Assembly (NCBI GenBank): GCA_013290035.1
Contig: JABCYT010000277.1
Span: 1-5,553 of the forward strand
Source: Alphaproteobacteria bacterium
GTDB taxonomy: Bacteria; Pseudomonadota; Alphaproteobacteria; Reyranellales; Reyranellaceae
Direction of reading: 5' to 3'
Length of the DNA stretch: 5,553 nt
A program made the translations under genes and the position numbers. Position 1 is the first letter of the stretch. Each line of letters begins with the position of its first letter. The notes below the pieces were generated by a model. It was given only the letters and a program-made list of their open reading frames with translations, was not told the origin of the DNA and ran no database searches. Below, piece by piece: positions 1 through 5,553 of the stretch.

Positions 1-2
1 TC

Positions 3-422
3 GCGGCCGAGAGTTTCGTGCTGTGCATCGACAACGAGGCGCGGGTGCGCGAGGCGATGGCGACCCTGCTCGGTGGCTGGGGCTGTCGCGTCGCTGCGGC
101 GGCCTCGCAGGACGAGGCGCTGGCCCTGGTGGCCCGCGCCGGCCGCCTGCCCGACCTCGTGCTGGCCGACCTGCATCTTGATGACGTCTCTGAAAACCGG
201 CCCGACGGGCTGGAAGTCGTCGAGGCGCTGCGCCGCGCCTGGGGACGCGCCGTTCCGGCCGCCCTGGTGACGGCCGACCGCGATCCGACGCTCAGGTTGC
301 GGGCGCGGGCGCGCCAGGTCGAGCTGCTGCACAAGCCGGTGAAGCCCGCATCGCTGCGCGCCCTGCTGCGGCTCAGCGAACGGATCACGCCGGCGGAAGC
401 GCCAGCCCGCGCGCTTCGATGA
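3..422 (+). CDS. Hybrid sensor histidine kinase, C-terminal receiver domain (5' end outside window)
   Basis: The reading frame is open from the left edge and ends at TGA 420-422, so this is the 3' end of a longer gene; the GTG at 18 is internal, not a start. The 139 visible residues form one receiver (REC) domain: acidic pair region CIDNE at residues 8-12, phosphoacceptor Asp56 in LVLADLHL, the switch Thr90 in ALVTAD, and the conserved Lys111 in LLHKPVKP. In hybrid kinases this domain takes phosphate from the kinase's own histidine. The VLCIDNE opening followed by an LLxGWGC segment resembles the receiver tail of large PAS or SLC5-containing hybrid kinases of the CrbS/MxtR/ErcS' type (family recall, not a search). 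The last 38 bp overlap the 3' end of the opposing response regulator gene, its likely partner. The kinase core, sensor input and cellular location cannot be seen. Confidence 0.88.
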   Translation, partial: AAESFVLCIDNEARVREAMATLLGGWGCRVAAAASQDEALALVARAGRLPDLVLADLHLDDVSENRPDGLEVVEALRRAWGRAVPAALVTADRDPTLRLRARARQVELLHKPVKPASLRALLRLSERITPAEAPARALR

Positions 423-1014
423 CGGCCTGGGTGCGCGAACGCACGCCGAGCTTGCGCAGGATCACCGTGACATGCGCCTTCACGGTGGCTTCGCCGACGC
501 CCAGCTTGTGGGCGATCTGCTTGTTCTGATCGCCCTGCACCATCAGCGCGAGCACGCGCCATTGCTGGGGCGTGAGCTGGGCGGCGCGCTGGGCGACGGA
601 ATTGTCGGGCGGCGCCTCCGGCGGCGCGAAGACCTCGCCGTCGAGCACGGCACGCACCGTCTTGGCGATCTGCTCGAGCGAGGCCGACTTGTCGATATAG
701 GCCGAGGCGCCGAATTCGTAGGCGTGCCGCACCACGGCGGCATCGCGCGCCGCCGACACGACGATGATCGGCACCGTCGGATGGTCCGAGCGCAGCAAGG
801 CGAGGCCAGTCAGTCCCTCCATGCCGGGCATGTCGAGGTCGAGCAGGAGGGCGTCGGTCTCGGGCTGGCGCTCCAGTGCCGACTGGACCTGGGCCAGTGA
901 GCCCGCCATGGCGATGCCCGCCCCGGCGAAGGCCTGGCCGAGCGCCGACGCCAAGGCATCGCGCACCATCGGATGATCGTCGGCGATCAGGAAGCTCAGC
1001 GTTTCCCCAGCCAT
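385..1014 (-). CDS. NarL/LuxR-family response regulator (ErdR/CrbR/AgmR-like)
   Basis: This 209-residue cytoplasmic transcription factor has the full length of the NarL/FixJ family. The N-terminal receiver spans about residues 6-125: acidic Asp12-Asp13 in IADDHP, phosphoacceptor Asp59 in LLLDLDMPGM, switch Ser87 in IVVSA, and Lys109 in YIDKS. A Pro-rich linker (about 130-137) leads to a LuxR-type helix-turn-helix at about 147-205, with LTPQQWRVL, NKQIAHKLGV, EATVKAHV and ILRKLGVRSR. The ATG at 1012-1014 is preceded by AAGGAA (1026-1031 on this strand) at 11 nt. The hybrid kinase tail converges on it with overlapping 3' ends and an MHS transporter diverges from it, so it probably receives phosphate from that kinase and may control that transporter. 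ErdR/CrbR homologs regulate acetate and related carbon metabolism; assigning this protein to that subgroup is by recalled similarity only. Confidence 0.93.
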   Translation of the reverse strand: MAGETLSFLIADDHPMVRDALASALGQAFAGAGIAMAGSLAQVQSALERQPETDALLLDLDMPGMEGLTGLALLRSDHPTVPIIVVSAARDAAVVRHAYEFGASAYIDKSASLEQIAKTVRAVLDGEVFAPPEAPPDNSVAQRAAQLTPQQWRVLALMVQGDQNKQIAHKLGVGEATVKAHVTVILRKLGVRSRTQAVIEARGLALPPA

Positions 1015-1165
1015 GTTTCTTGTCGTTCCTTGCTGCGGCGCCGAACGGTCGCGCTGCAGTGCACAAATTCATCCCGCGGGTCGATCCCTTGGACCTTCGT
1101 CGAATTGCACCTTAGCAAGCAGATGCACAAAGTGTGTCCTAACTAGAACTGGGGAGCAAACGCTC
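1015..1165. promoter_or_regulatory. Divergent intergenic region between response regulator and MHS transporter
   Basis: This 151-bp region must hold the start signals for the leftward regulator and the rightward transporter. TGCAC occurs three times on the plus strand (1060-1064, 1106-1110, 1124-1128); two copies are extended to TGCACAAA (1060-1067 and 1124-1131). GTGCAC at 1059-1064 is a perfect palindrome, and CACA-AAG-TGTG at 1126-1136 is a short inverted repeat. I see no good -35/-10 pair in either direction, which would fit promoters that need an activator. The repeats could be response-regulator sites, but that is inference. Confidence 0.4.
1151..1156 (+). promoter_or_regulatory. Shine-Dalgarno fixing the transporter start
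   Basis: GGGGAG lies 9 nt before ATG 1166. It supports the internal ATG over the upstream in-frame ATG at 1013, which would add 51 hydrophilic, Cys-rich residues unlike any MHS transporter N-terminus and would overlap the start codon of the divergent regulator. Confidence 0.7.
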
Positions 1166-2836
1166 ATGGCAATCGCAGCAACGGCCGGGGCCGAACCCGG
1201 GCGGCGGATGACCCGCGAGGAGCGCAAGGTCATCATCGCCTCGTCGGTCGGCACCGTCTTCGAATGGTACGACTTCTATCTCGCCGGCGCGCTCGCGGTG
1301 AACATCAGCGCCACCTTCTTCTCGGGCGTCAACCCGACGGCGGCCTTCATCTTCACCCTGCTGGGCTTTGCCGCGGGCTTCGCGGTGCGCCCCTTCGGCG
1401 CGCTGTTCTTCGGCAGCCTGGGCGACCTGATCGGCCGCAAGTACACCTTCCTTGTCACGATGACCCTGATGGGCATCTCGACCTTCGTGGTCGGCCTGCT
1501 GCCGAGCTATGCCGCGATCGGCTTCGCCGCTCCCGTGCTGTTCATCGCCTGCCGCCTCATCCAGGGCCTGGCGCTGGGCGGCGAGTATGGTGGTGCTGCG
1601 ACCTACGTCGCCGAGCATGCGCCGCAGAATCGCCGCGGCTATTACACCTCGTGGATCCAGACGACGGCCACCGTCGGCCTGTTCCTGTCGCTGATCGTCG
1701 TCCTGGTGCTGCGCCTGTGGCTGACCTCGGCGCAGTTCGCCGAGTGGGGCTGGCGCGTGCCGTTCCTGCTGTCGATCCTGCTGCTGGGCGTGTCGATCTG
1801 GATCCGCCTGCAGTTGCAGGAGTCGCCGGCTTTCCAGCGCATCAAGGATGCCGGCAAGGGCTCCAAGACGCCGCTGCGCGAGGCCTTCGGCACCTGGAAG
1901 AATGCCAAGATCGCCATCCTTGCCCTGCTCGGCGGCACCGCCGGCCAAGCCGCCGTGTGGTATTGCGGCCAGTTCTACGCCCTGTTCTTCCTCACCCAGA
2001 CCCTGAAGCTCGACGGCACGACCTCGAACATCGTCATCGCCGTCGCGCTGGCGATCGGCACGCCGTTCTTCGTCTTCTTCGGCTGGCTGTCGGACAAGGT
2101 CGGCCGCAAGCCGATCATTCTCGCCGGCTGCCTGCTGGCGGTCCTCACTTACTTCCCGCTGTTCCAGGCGCTCACCAATGCGGTGAATCCGCAGCTCGAG
2201 CAGGCGCTCGAGAAATCGCCGGTGGTGGTGACGGCCTATCCCGGCGAGTGCTCGTTCCAGTTCAACCCGACCGGGACGGCGAGCTTCACCAGTTCGTGCG
2301 ACATCGCCAAGTCGTTCCTCGCGCGCAACGCGGTGAACTACTCGAACGTGGCGGCGCCTGCCGGCACGCCGGCGACGATCAAGATCGGCGACAAGGTCAT
2401 CACCTCGTTCGACAAGGTGGCGGCCGGCGCCGACGGCGCGGCCAAGGAGAAGGCTTTCAACGATCAGGCGACCGCGGCCATCCGCGCCGCCGGCTACCCG
2501 GCCGCGGCCGACCCGGCCAAGGTCAACACGCCGATGGTGATCCTCATCCTGACGATCCTCGTCCTCTATGTGACGATGGTCTACGGCCCGATCGCCGCCA
2601 TGCTGGTCGAGCTCTTCCCGACCCGCATCCGCTACTCCGGCATGTCGCTGCCCTATCACATCGGCAACGGCTGGTTCGGCGGATTCTTGCCGCCCACGGC
2701 CTTCGCCATCGTAGCGGCGACCGGCAACATCTACTCGGGCCTGTGGTATCCGATCGCGATCGCAGGGATGACCTTCGTCATCGGCCTGCTGTTCGTGCCG
2801 GAGACCAAGGATCGCAACATCTACGTCGACGACTAG
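1166..2836 (+). CDS. MHS-family MFS transporter (metabolite:H+ symporter)
   Basis: A 556-residue, 12-helix inner-membrane transporter of the metabolite:H+ symporter branch (ProP, ShiA, KgtP relatives). Visible hallmarks are VFEWYDFY in TM1 (about 31-38), the loop 2-3 motif [13 protein letters not shown] (83-95), [15 protein letters not shown] at TM4 (130-144), the repeated loop 8-9 motif [11 protein letters not shown] (306-316), and [20 protein letters not shown] (482-501) in TM10-11. The family usually has about 420-450 residues; the excess is a hydrophilic insertion between TM9 and TM10 (about 338-456), predicted periplasmic, with Cys362 and Cys378. Similar long loops occur in some MHS proteins, so I do not read it as a fusion. 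It diverges from the response regulator and ends at a strong terminator, so it is probably monocistronic and possibly regulated by that two-component pair. Substrate is unknown; a carboxylate or compatible solute would fit the family. Confidence 0.93.
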   Translation: MAIAATAGAEPGRRMTREERKVIIASSVGTVFEWYDFYLAGALAVNISATFFSGVNPTAAFIFTLLGFAAGFAVRPFGALFFGSLGDLIGRKYTFLVTMTLMGISTFVVGLLPSYAAIGFAAPVLFIACRLIQGLALGGEYGGAATYVAEHAPQNRRGYYTSWIQTTATVGLFLSLIVVLVLRLWLTSAQFAEWGWRVPFLLSILLLGVSIWIRLQLQESPAFQRIKDAGKGSKTPLREAFGTWKNAKIAILALLGGTAGQAAVWYCGQFYALFFLTQTLKLDGTTSNIVIAVALAIGTPFFVFFGWLSDKVGRKPIILAGCLLAVLTYFPLFQALTNAVNPQLEQALEKSPVVVTAYPGECSFQFNPTGTASFTSSCDIAKSFLARNAVNYSNVAAPAGTPATIKIGDKVITSFDKVAAGADGAAKEKAFNDQATAAIRAAGYPAAADPAKVNTPMVILILTILVLYVTMVYGPIAAMLVELFPTRIRYSGMSLPYHIGNGWFGGFLPPTAFAIVAATGNIYSGLWYPIAIAGMTFVIGLLFVPETKDRNIYVDD

Positions 2837-2866
2837 GCCCCGTCGCCGCTGGGAGGCGAAACAGAG

Positions 2867-2901
2867 CCGGCGGCCCTGGCGAGGGCCGCCGGTTTCTTTT
2901 T
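2867..2901 (+). terminator. Rho-independent terminator after the MHS transporter
   Basis: An uninterrupted 11-bp GC-rich stem pairs 2867-2877 (CCGGCGGCCCT) with 2882-2892 (AGGGCCGCCGG) around the 4-nt loop GGCG, followed directly by the T-rich tract TTTCTTTTT (2893-2901). It starts 30 bp after the transporter stop and separates that gene from ppa. Confidence 0.9.
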
Positions 2902-2951
2902 GCGGCGCAGGAGGGCATGTTGAAGGCCCGCTGTCGCCGCAGGACAACGCC

Positions 2952-3485
2952 ATGAACCTCGATGCCATCGCGATCGGCCACCAACCGCCCGAGGACGTGA
3001 ACACCATCATCGAGGTGCCGATCGGCGGCGAGCCGATCAAGTACGAGATGGACAAGGCCGCCGGCACCCTCGTCGTCGACCGCTTCCTCTACACGCCGAT
3101 GCGCTATCCCGGGAACTACGGGTTCGTGCCGCACACCCTGTCCGACGACGGCGACCCGATCGACGTGCTGGTCGCCAATACCCGGCCGATCATCCCGGGC
3201 GCCGTCATGAACGTGCGTCCGATCGGCGTGCTCAAGATGGAAGACGACGGCGGCGGCGACGAGAAGATCATCGCCGTGCCGTCATCCCGCATCACCCAGC
3301 GCTACATCCATGTAAAGACGCATACCGACCTGCCCGAGATCACGCGCCAGCAGATCGAGCACTTCTTCGTCCACTACAAGGACCTCGAGCCCGGCAAATG
3401 GGTGAAGCTGCAGGGCTGGGGCGACGTCGGCGAAGCCCATCGCTTGATCGCAGAGGCGATCGATCGCGCGAAAAAGCGCAAATGA
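2952..3485 (+). CDS. ppa: Inorganic pyrophosphatase, family I
   Basis: This 177-residue cytoplasmic enzyme hydrolyses pyrophosphate to two phosphates with Mg2+, pulling nucleic acid, aminoacyl-tRNA and other biosynthetic reactions forward. Length matches the bacterial family I enzyme (about 175). The signature DGDPIDV is at 66-72. Every active-site residue I can map onto E. coli PPase is present with a shift of +1: Glu21, Lys30, Glu32, Arg44, Tyr52, Tyr56, Asp66, Asp68, Asp71, Asp98, Asp103, Lys105, Tyr142 and Lys143. The family I sequence [20 protein letters not shown] spans 43-62. The ATG follows AGGA (2941-2944) at a 7-nt gap. The gene lies about 50 bp after the transporter terminator, so its promoter must sit in or very near that terminator or it depends on readthrough; I see no convincing -10/-35. 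It converges with the GH25 gene, with 19 bp between the stops. Confidence 0.98.
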   Translation: MNLDAIAIGHQPPEDVNTIIEVPIGGEPIKYEMDKAAGTLVVDRFLYTPMRYPGNYGFVPHTLSDDGDPIDVLVANTRPIIPGAVMNVRPIGVLKMEDDGGGDEKIIAVPSSRITQRYIHVKTHTDLPEITRQQIEHFFVHYKDLEPGKWVKLQGWGDVGEAHRLIAEAIDRAKKRK

Positions 3486-3490
3486 GAGAA

Positions 3491-3512
3491 GCGCCTGACG
3501 CGCTTCAGGCGT
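3491..3512. terminator. Hairpin between converging ppa and GH25 genes (possible terminator)
   Basis: CGCCTGA (3492-3498) pairs perfectly with TCAGGCG (3505-3511) around a 6-nt loop, with a possible outer G-T pair. The right arm contains the GH25 stop codon (3505-3507). No T-tract follows on the plus strand. On the minus strand the sequence after the stem is only modestly T-rich. Its place between two convergent stops suggests a weak bidirectional terminator, or a structure that protects the 3' end. Confidence 0.4.
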
Positions 3513-4323
3513 GGCCGTTCCAGAACTGATAGAGCGCGGTCGTATCGCCGGCAAACAGGTTGCGATCGCAATGGCTGACGCCCGCGACGGCGCGCGGCAC
3601 GCTGCCGTAGGCGGCATCAGCCTCGGTCTCGTTGCCGGCATACTGCCAAAGGCGCCAGCCTTTCGCCGCCCACGCCGAGGGCAATTGCGGCTCCTCGCGA
3701 TAGTCCGCCAGCCACAAGTTGCAACGCGCCAGTATGGAGCTGGAACTGATGGGCGCTGTCAGCCGGACCCTGCCGCGGCCGGACGGCGCGCCATCGGCCC
3801 AGCTCGGATGCGTGTAGACGAGGGGAAACCGGCCGGTGGCCTGGTAGACGGTCTGCACGAAGGCCTCGGCCTGGGCGAGGGTCATGGTGTTGCGCGGATT
3901 GCCGTCATTCGGCTCGAAGTCGAGCGCCAGGAGCGTCGACGGCCCCGGTCTGGCGGTCGCCAGGAAGGCATTCGCCTGGTGGGCGCCCGGATATTGGCGG
4001 GTGCCGAAGTGGTAGGCGCCCCACAGCAAGCCCGCCGCCTCGGCCTGCGGGCGTCGCACGCTGTAGGATTGATCGACGTAGTCGCCGCCTTCGGTCGCTT
4101 TGTGGATGACGCCCAGGATGTTGCTGCGACGACGGACCAGGGTGAAGTCGGTAACGGTGACGTTGTGGCTTATGTCGATGACCGCATCCAACCCGGCCGA
4201 AGCGGGTGGCGCCGATTGAGTGTTGTCGGAAGGCCGGGACGCTGTCTGGCGACCTGCACAGCCAGTCATGGCCGGCAAGGTCAAACCCGCAACGCCCCCA
4301 AGCATCATCCTGCGCGAAATCAT
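3505..4323 (-). CDS. GH25 (lysozyme/muramidase-type) lipoprotein with twin-arginine-like signal
   Basis: A 272-residue exported protein. The N-terminus reads MISRRMMLGG, then a hydrophobic stretch, then MTGC, a lipobox-like site with lipidated Cys22 expected; SRRMML also resembles a Tat motif. Ala23 after the Cys does not suggest inner-membrane retention, so an outer-membrane periplasmic lipoprotein is likely. A low-complexity Ser/Pro/Ala linker (about 26-43) precedes a GH25 barrel at about 46-268: Asp50 in VIDISHN, the catalytic-type DxE pair Asp135/Glu137 in LALDFEPND, Asp207 in LWLADYRE, WQY at 226-228, and Asp253 in the C-terminal DRNLFAG stretch. GH25 enzymes cleave the MurNAc-GlcNAc bond of peptidoglycan, so wall remodelling is the best guess; phage or interbacterial roles lack support here, since no holin, immunity or secretion gene is adjacent. 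No clear Shine-Dalgarno precedes the ATG, so the start is less certain than the family. Confidence 0.9.
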   Translation of the reverse strand: MISRRMMLGGVAGLTLPAMTGCAGRQTASRPSDNTQSAPPASAGLDAVIDISHNVTVTDFTLVRRRSNILGVIHKATEGGDYVDQSYSVRRPQAEAAGLLWGAYHFGTRQYPGAHQANAFLATARPGPSTLLALDFEPNDGNPRNTMTLAQAEAFVQTVYQATGRFPLVYTHPSWADGAPSGRGRVRLTAPISSSSILARCNLWLADYREEPQLPSAWAAKGWRLWQYAGNETEADAAYGSVPRAVAGVSHCDRNLFAGDTTALYQFWNGHA

Positions 4324-4430
4324 TCAGGCAAGTGTCGATGAAACGCGCTCAAAACGCAAAAGCTAATGCGTCACGTCACGCGTAATTGCTTCCAGTGTCG
4401 CAGGCGCGGGTTGCCGGCGCTCCCGGGCGC

Positions 4431-5351
4431 TCAACACCGTAGAAATTCCTTGGCGTTTCCATAGAGCCATTTCTCGATGACTTTGTCCTTGAGCGGCAAC
4501 TTCTCGTAGATTGCCACGCTTTGCGGGATGGTGAGCCCGAAGGAGTCTTTCGAGAAGCCGACCATGATCTTGTCCTGCAGCAGGGTATTGCCGAACTGCA
4601 TGAACATCTCCCACCCCGACCCGGGCACGCCGAAATACTGCGGGTGATGGGCAGAGGTGTCGCAGTAGAGGTTGGGATGGCGGCGCATCAGTCCGACCAG
4701 ATCGTTGACCCAAGGCCAGCCGCTCAGCGCCGCATCGATGCGCAATTCCGGGAAATCCATCGCGATCTGGTCGAGATGGCGAGGGTGCCCGAGGTCGTAG
4801 GGGCGGTCGTTCGCATAGTTCATCGTCGAATAGATGCGCACCGGAACGTCGAGTTCGACGCATTTGGCATAGAGCGGATAGTAGCGCCGGTCGCTCGCCG
4901 GGAGATTGTTGTACAGGGCGGCGACGCGCAGGCCGTTCAGGCCACGCTCCTTGACGAGATGCTCGAACTCGCGCACGCCGCGCATGCCGTCGAACGGGCT
5001 GATCGAGGCCAGCGCGAAAAAGCGCTTGGGGAATTCCTTCACGACATCGGCCAGCACGTAGTTGTCGACGCGGCCGAGCACGGACACCTCGGCGCCCTCG
5101 CGATCCAGCTCGCCGACGAAGTCCTTGATCGACTGGCCGACGACCTTGTTCTCCGCCTCGCCTTTGGCCGGTCCCGAGACTCGCTTGCGGAAGATGTTCT
5201 GGTAATTTGCGAAACCGTAACCCGGACGCGGCTCCAGCAGCTCGGGATCGCCGTAGCCGATGCGGTGCGACGCCTGTTCATGATATTGCCGGGGACGTCC
5301 TTGCTCATCCGCAGGTAGCAGGCATTCCAGATCGATGACTTTCCGCACCAC
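4431..5351 (-). CDS. Amidohydrolase family 2 (TIM-barrel) protein with degenerate metal site
   Basis: A 306-residue cytoplasmic protein (from GTG 5351) with the layout of amidohydrolase-2/ACMSD-like decarboxylases: N-terminal strand VRKVIDLECLLP, the run PKRFFALASISPFDGMRGV (about 108-126), ELDVPVRIYSTMNY (166-179), MDFPELRIDAALSGWPW (198-214), HPNLYCDTSA (225-234) and the closing GNAKEFL. Compared with the family as I recall it, the DxHxH motif is DLECL, the barrel His in PVxIH is Tyr174, and the His before GWPW is Leu209; only the late Asp (Asp269 in FSKD) seems kept. It may be metal-free, have changed chemistry, or be non-catalytic; the substrate is unknown. Start: GTG 5351 has GGGGGGA 6 nt upstream; an in-frame TTG at 5369 and GTG at 5348 are alternatives. 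It lies 107 bp upstream of the GH25 gene on the same strand. Confidence 0.85.
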   Translation of the reverse strand: MVRKVIDLECLLPADEQGRPRQYHEQASHRIGYGDPELLEPRPGYGFANYQNIFRKRVSGPAKGEAENKVVGQSIKDFVGELDREGAEVSVLGRVDNYVLADVVKEFPKRFFALASISPFDGMRGVREFEHLVKERGLNGLRVAALYNNLPASDRRYYPLYAKCVELDVPVRIYSTMNYANDRPYDLGHPRHLDQIAMDFPELRIDAALSGWPWVNDLVGLMRRHPNLYCDTSAHHPQYFGVPGSGWEMFMQFGNTLLQDKIMVGFSKDSFGLTIPQSVAIYEKLPLKDKVIEKWLYGNAKEFLRC

Positions 5352-5357
5352 GTTCGG

Positions 5358-5364
5358 TCCCCCC
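5358..5364 (-). promoter_or_regulatory. Shine-Dalgarno-like site deciding the amidohydrolase start
   Basis: GGGGGGA on the minus strand ends 6 nt before GTG 5351 and 9 nt before GTG 5348. The upstream TTG (5369) has no purine-rich site before it, and this G-run would fall inside its coding sequence. The GTG start also puts the protein's first residues directly at the conserved KVIDLE strand. Confidence 0.5.
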
Positions 5365-5392
5365 GGCAATTCTGTTCACGACGCAAGACCAG

Positions 5393-5422
5393 CATATCCT
5401 TCGATGGGCGTCTGTTCGTCAA
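5393..5422 (-). promoter_or_regulatory. Candidate sigma-70-type promoter for the amidohydrolase gene
   Basis: On the minus strand, CTTGACG (-35 TTGACG at 5417-5422) is followed after 18 bp by GATATG (5393-5398). The -35 matches the alphaproteobacterial CTTGAC consensus well; the -10 is only fair. An alternative -10, TATGCT (5391-5396), would have a 20-bp spacer. The implied transcript start near 5386 would give a leader of about 35 nt to GTG 5351. Confidence 0.4.
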
Positions 5423-5457
5423 GCCATCGACTTGGCAATCGCATGATCGACGAAGAC

Positions 5458-5475
5458 GCGCGGCGCGCGGCGCGC
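5458..5475. repeat. GC-only heptamer tandem repeat
   Basis: GCGCGGC occurs twice in tandem (5458-5464, 5465-5471) and is followed by a partial copy GCGC (5472-5475). It lies in the noncoding region upstream of the amidohydrolase promoter. It may be only a slippage-prone GC tract. Confidence 0.6.
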
Positions 5476-5494
5476 TGTGCCCGATCTCGCCGCA

Positions 5495-5536
5495 AATGCA
5501 TCCGTAATTGACGGGCGCACGACCCTATGATGCATT
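5495..5536. repeat. Inverted repeat AATGCATC / GATGCATT near right edge
   Basis: AATGCATC (5495-5502) and GATGCATT (5529-5536) are exact reverse complements separated by 26 nt. Each contains the palindrome ATGCAT, centred 34 bp apart. It lies upstream of the amidohydrolase and of any rightward gene beginning at the edge. An operator is possible; no regulator gene is visible nearby to pair with it. Confidence 0.4.
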
Positions 5537-5553
5537 GCACCATGGGGCTCGAG

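Noticed and set aside
1089..1110. Sigma-54-like promoter (TTGGAC ... TTGCAC) before the transporter
   Set aside because: GG and GC elements are 14 nt apart rather than the 10 required for a -24/-12 promoter.
1013..1165. N-terminal extension of the MHS transporter from ATG 1013
   Set aside because: The 51 added residues are Cys/Arg/Ser-rich and unlike the family, they would cover the whole divergent promoter region, and ATG 1166 has GGGGAG at good spacing.
1264..2955. Second plus-strand frame inside the transporter (563 codons)
   Set aside because: Arg/Pro/His-rich translation without domain features; the other frame encodes the recognisable MHS protein. Only its last 12 codons are considered, as a possible ppa leader.
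1139..3067. Long minus-strand open frame (642 codons) opposite the transporter and ppa
   Set aside because: Its translation is Arg/Asp/Glu/Gly-rich low complexity with no domain, typical of the antisense of a high-GC gene, and it runs across the terminator and two clear genes.
3511..4341. Plus-strand open frame opposite the GH25 gene
   Set aside because: No recognisable domain and a Gly/Arg/Ala-rich composition; the minus strand has GH25 motifs.
4417..4432. GC-rich CCCGGG-centred element after the amidohydrolase stop as terminator
   Set aside because: It is mainly a direct repeat of GGCGCTC around CCCGGG, with no long stem and no T-tract on the minus strand.
4366..4464. 32-codon plus-strand ORF in the GH25-amidohydrolase gap
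   Set aside because: No Shine-Dalgarno, no recognisable content, and it runs into the amidohydrolase 3' end.
4521..5318. Plus-strand open frame opposite the amidohydrolase gene
   Set aside because: The translation is rich in Val/Arg/His/Asp repeats typical of antisense frames; the minus strand carries the family motifs.
5508..5531. TTGACG ... TATGAT as a rightward sigma-70 promoter
   Set aside because: Both hexamers match consensus at 5 of 6 positions, but the spacer is only 12 bp, too short for a working promoter.

Overview
The window is GC-rich (by eye about two thirds G+C), densely coded and of bacterial chromosomal type. Protein style points to an alphaproteobacterium, possibly Rhizobiales or Rhodospirillales: the family I pyrophosphatase has the alphaproteobacterial form, a CTTGAC-type -35 is present, and MHS transporter and amidohydrolase-2 genes of this kind are common there. 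The genus cannot be fixed from this sequence. I see no insertion sequence, CRISPR array, tRNA or rRNA.

Layout. (1) 1-422, plus: the receiver-domain tail of a hybrid sensor histidine kinase whose body lies left of the window. (2) 385-1014, minus: a NarL/LuxR-type response regulator that meets the kinase tail to tail with a 38-bp overlap. (3) 1015-1165: a divergent intergenic region with repeated TGCAC motifs. (4) 1166-2836, plus: an MHS-family major facilitator transporter with a large periplasmic insertion, closed by a strong intrinsic terminator at 2867-2901. (5) 2952-3485, plus: soluble inorganic pyrophosphatase (ppa) with every expected active-site residue. (6) 3505-4323, minus: a GH25 (lysozyme-type) lipoprotein with a twin-arginine-like signal, convergent with ppa. 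(7) 4431-5351, minus: an amidohydrolase-2 (TIM barrel) protein that appears to have lost most of its metal ligands, with a plausible promoter and Shine-Dalgarno in front. (8) 5352-5553: noncoding sequence with a short inverted repeat and a GC-rich tandem repeat, and perhaps the first codons of a rightward gene at the edge.

How the genes may work together. The kinase tail and regulator look like a cognate two-component pair of the CrbS/CrbR, MxtR/ErdR type, which in other proteobacteria controls use of acetate and related small carbon sources. The transporter diverges from the regulator and is the obvious candidate target, so items 1-4 may form a sense-and-import module for a small organic acid or similar metabolite. 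Ppa is housekeeping. The GH25 and amidohydrolase genes share a strand with a 107-bp gap and may be co-transcribed, but no functional link between them is evident. I found no convincing wholly new system. The best leads are the degenerate amidohydrolase, the two-component/transporter module and the Tat-like GH25 lipoprotein.
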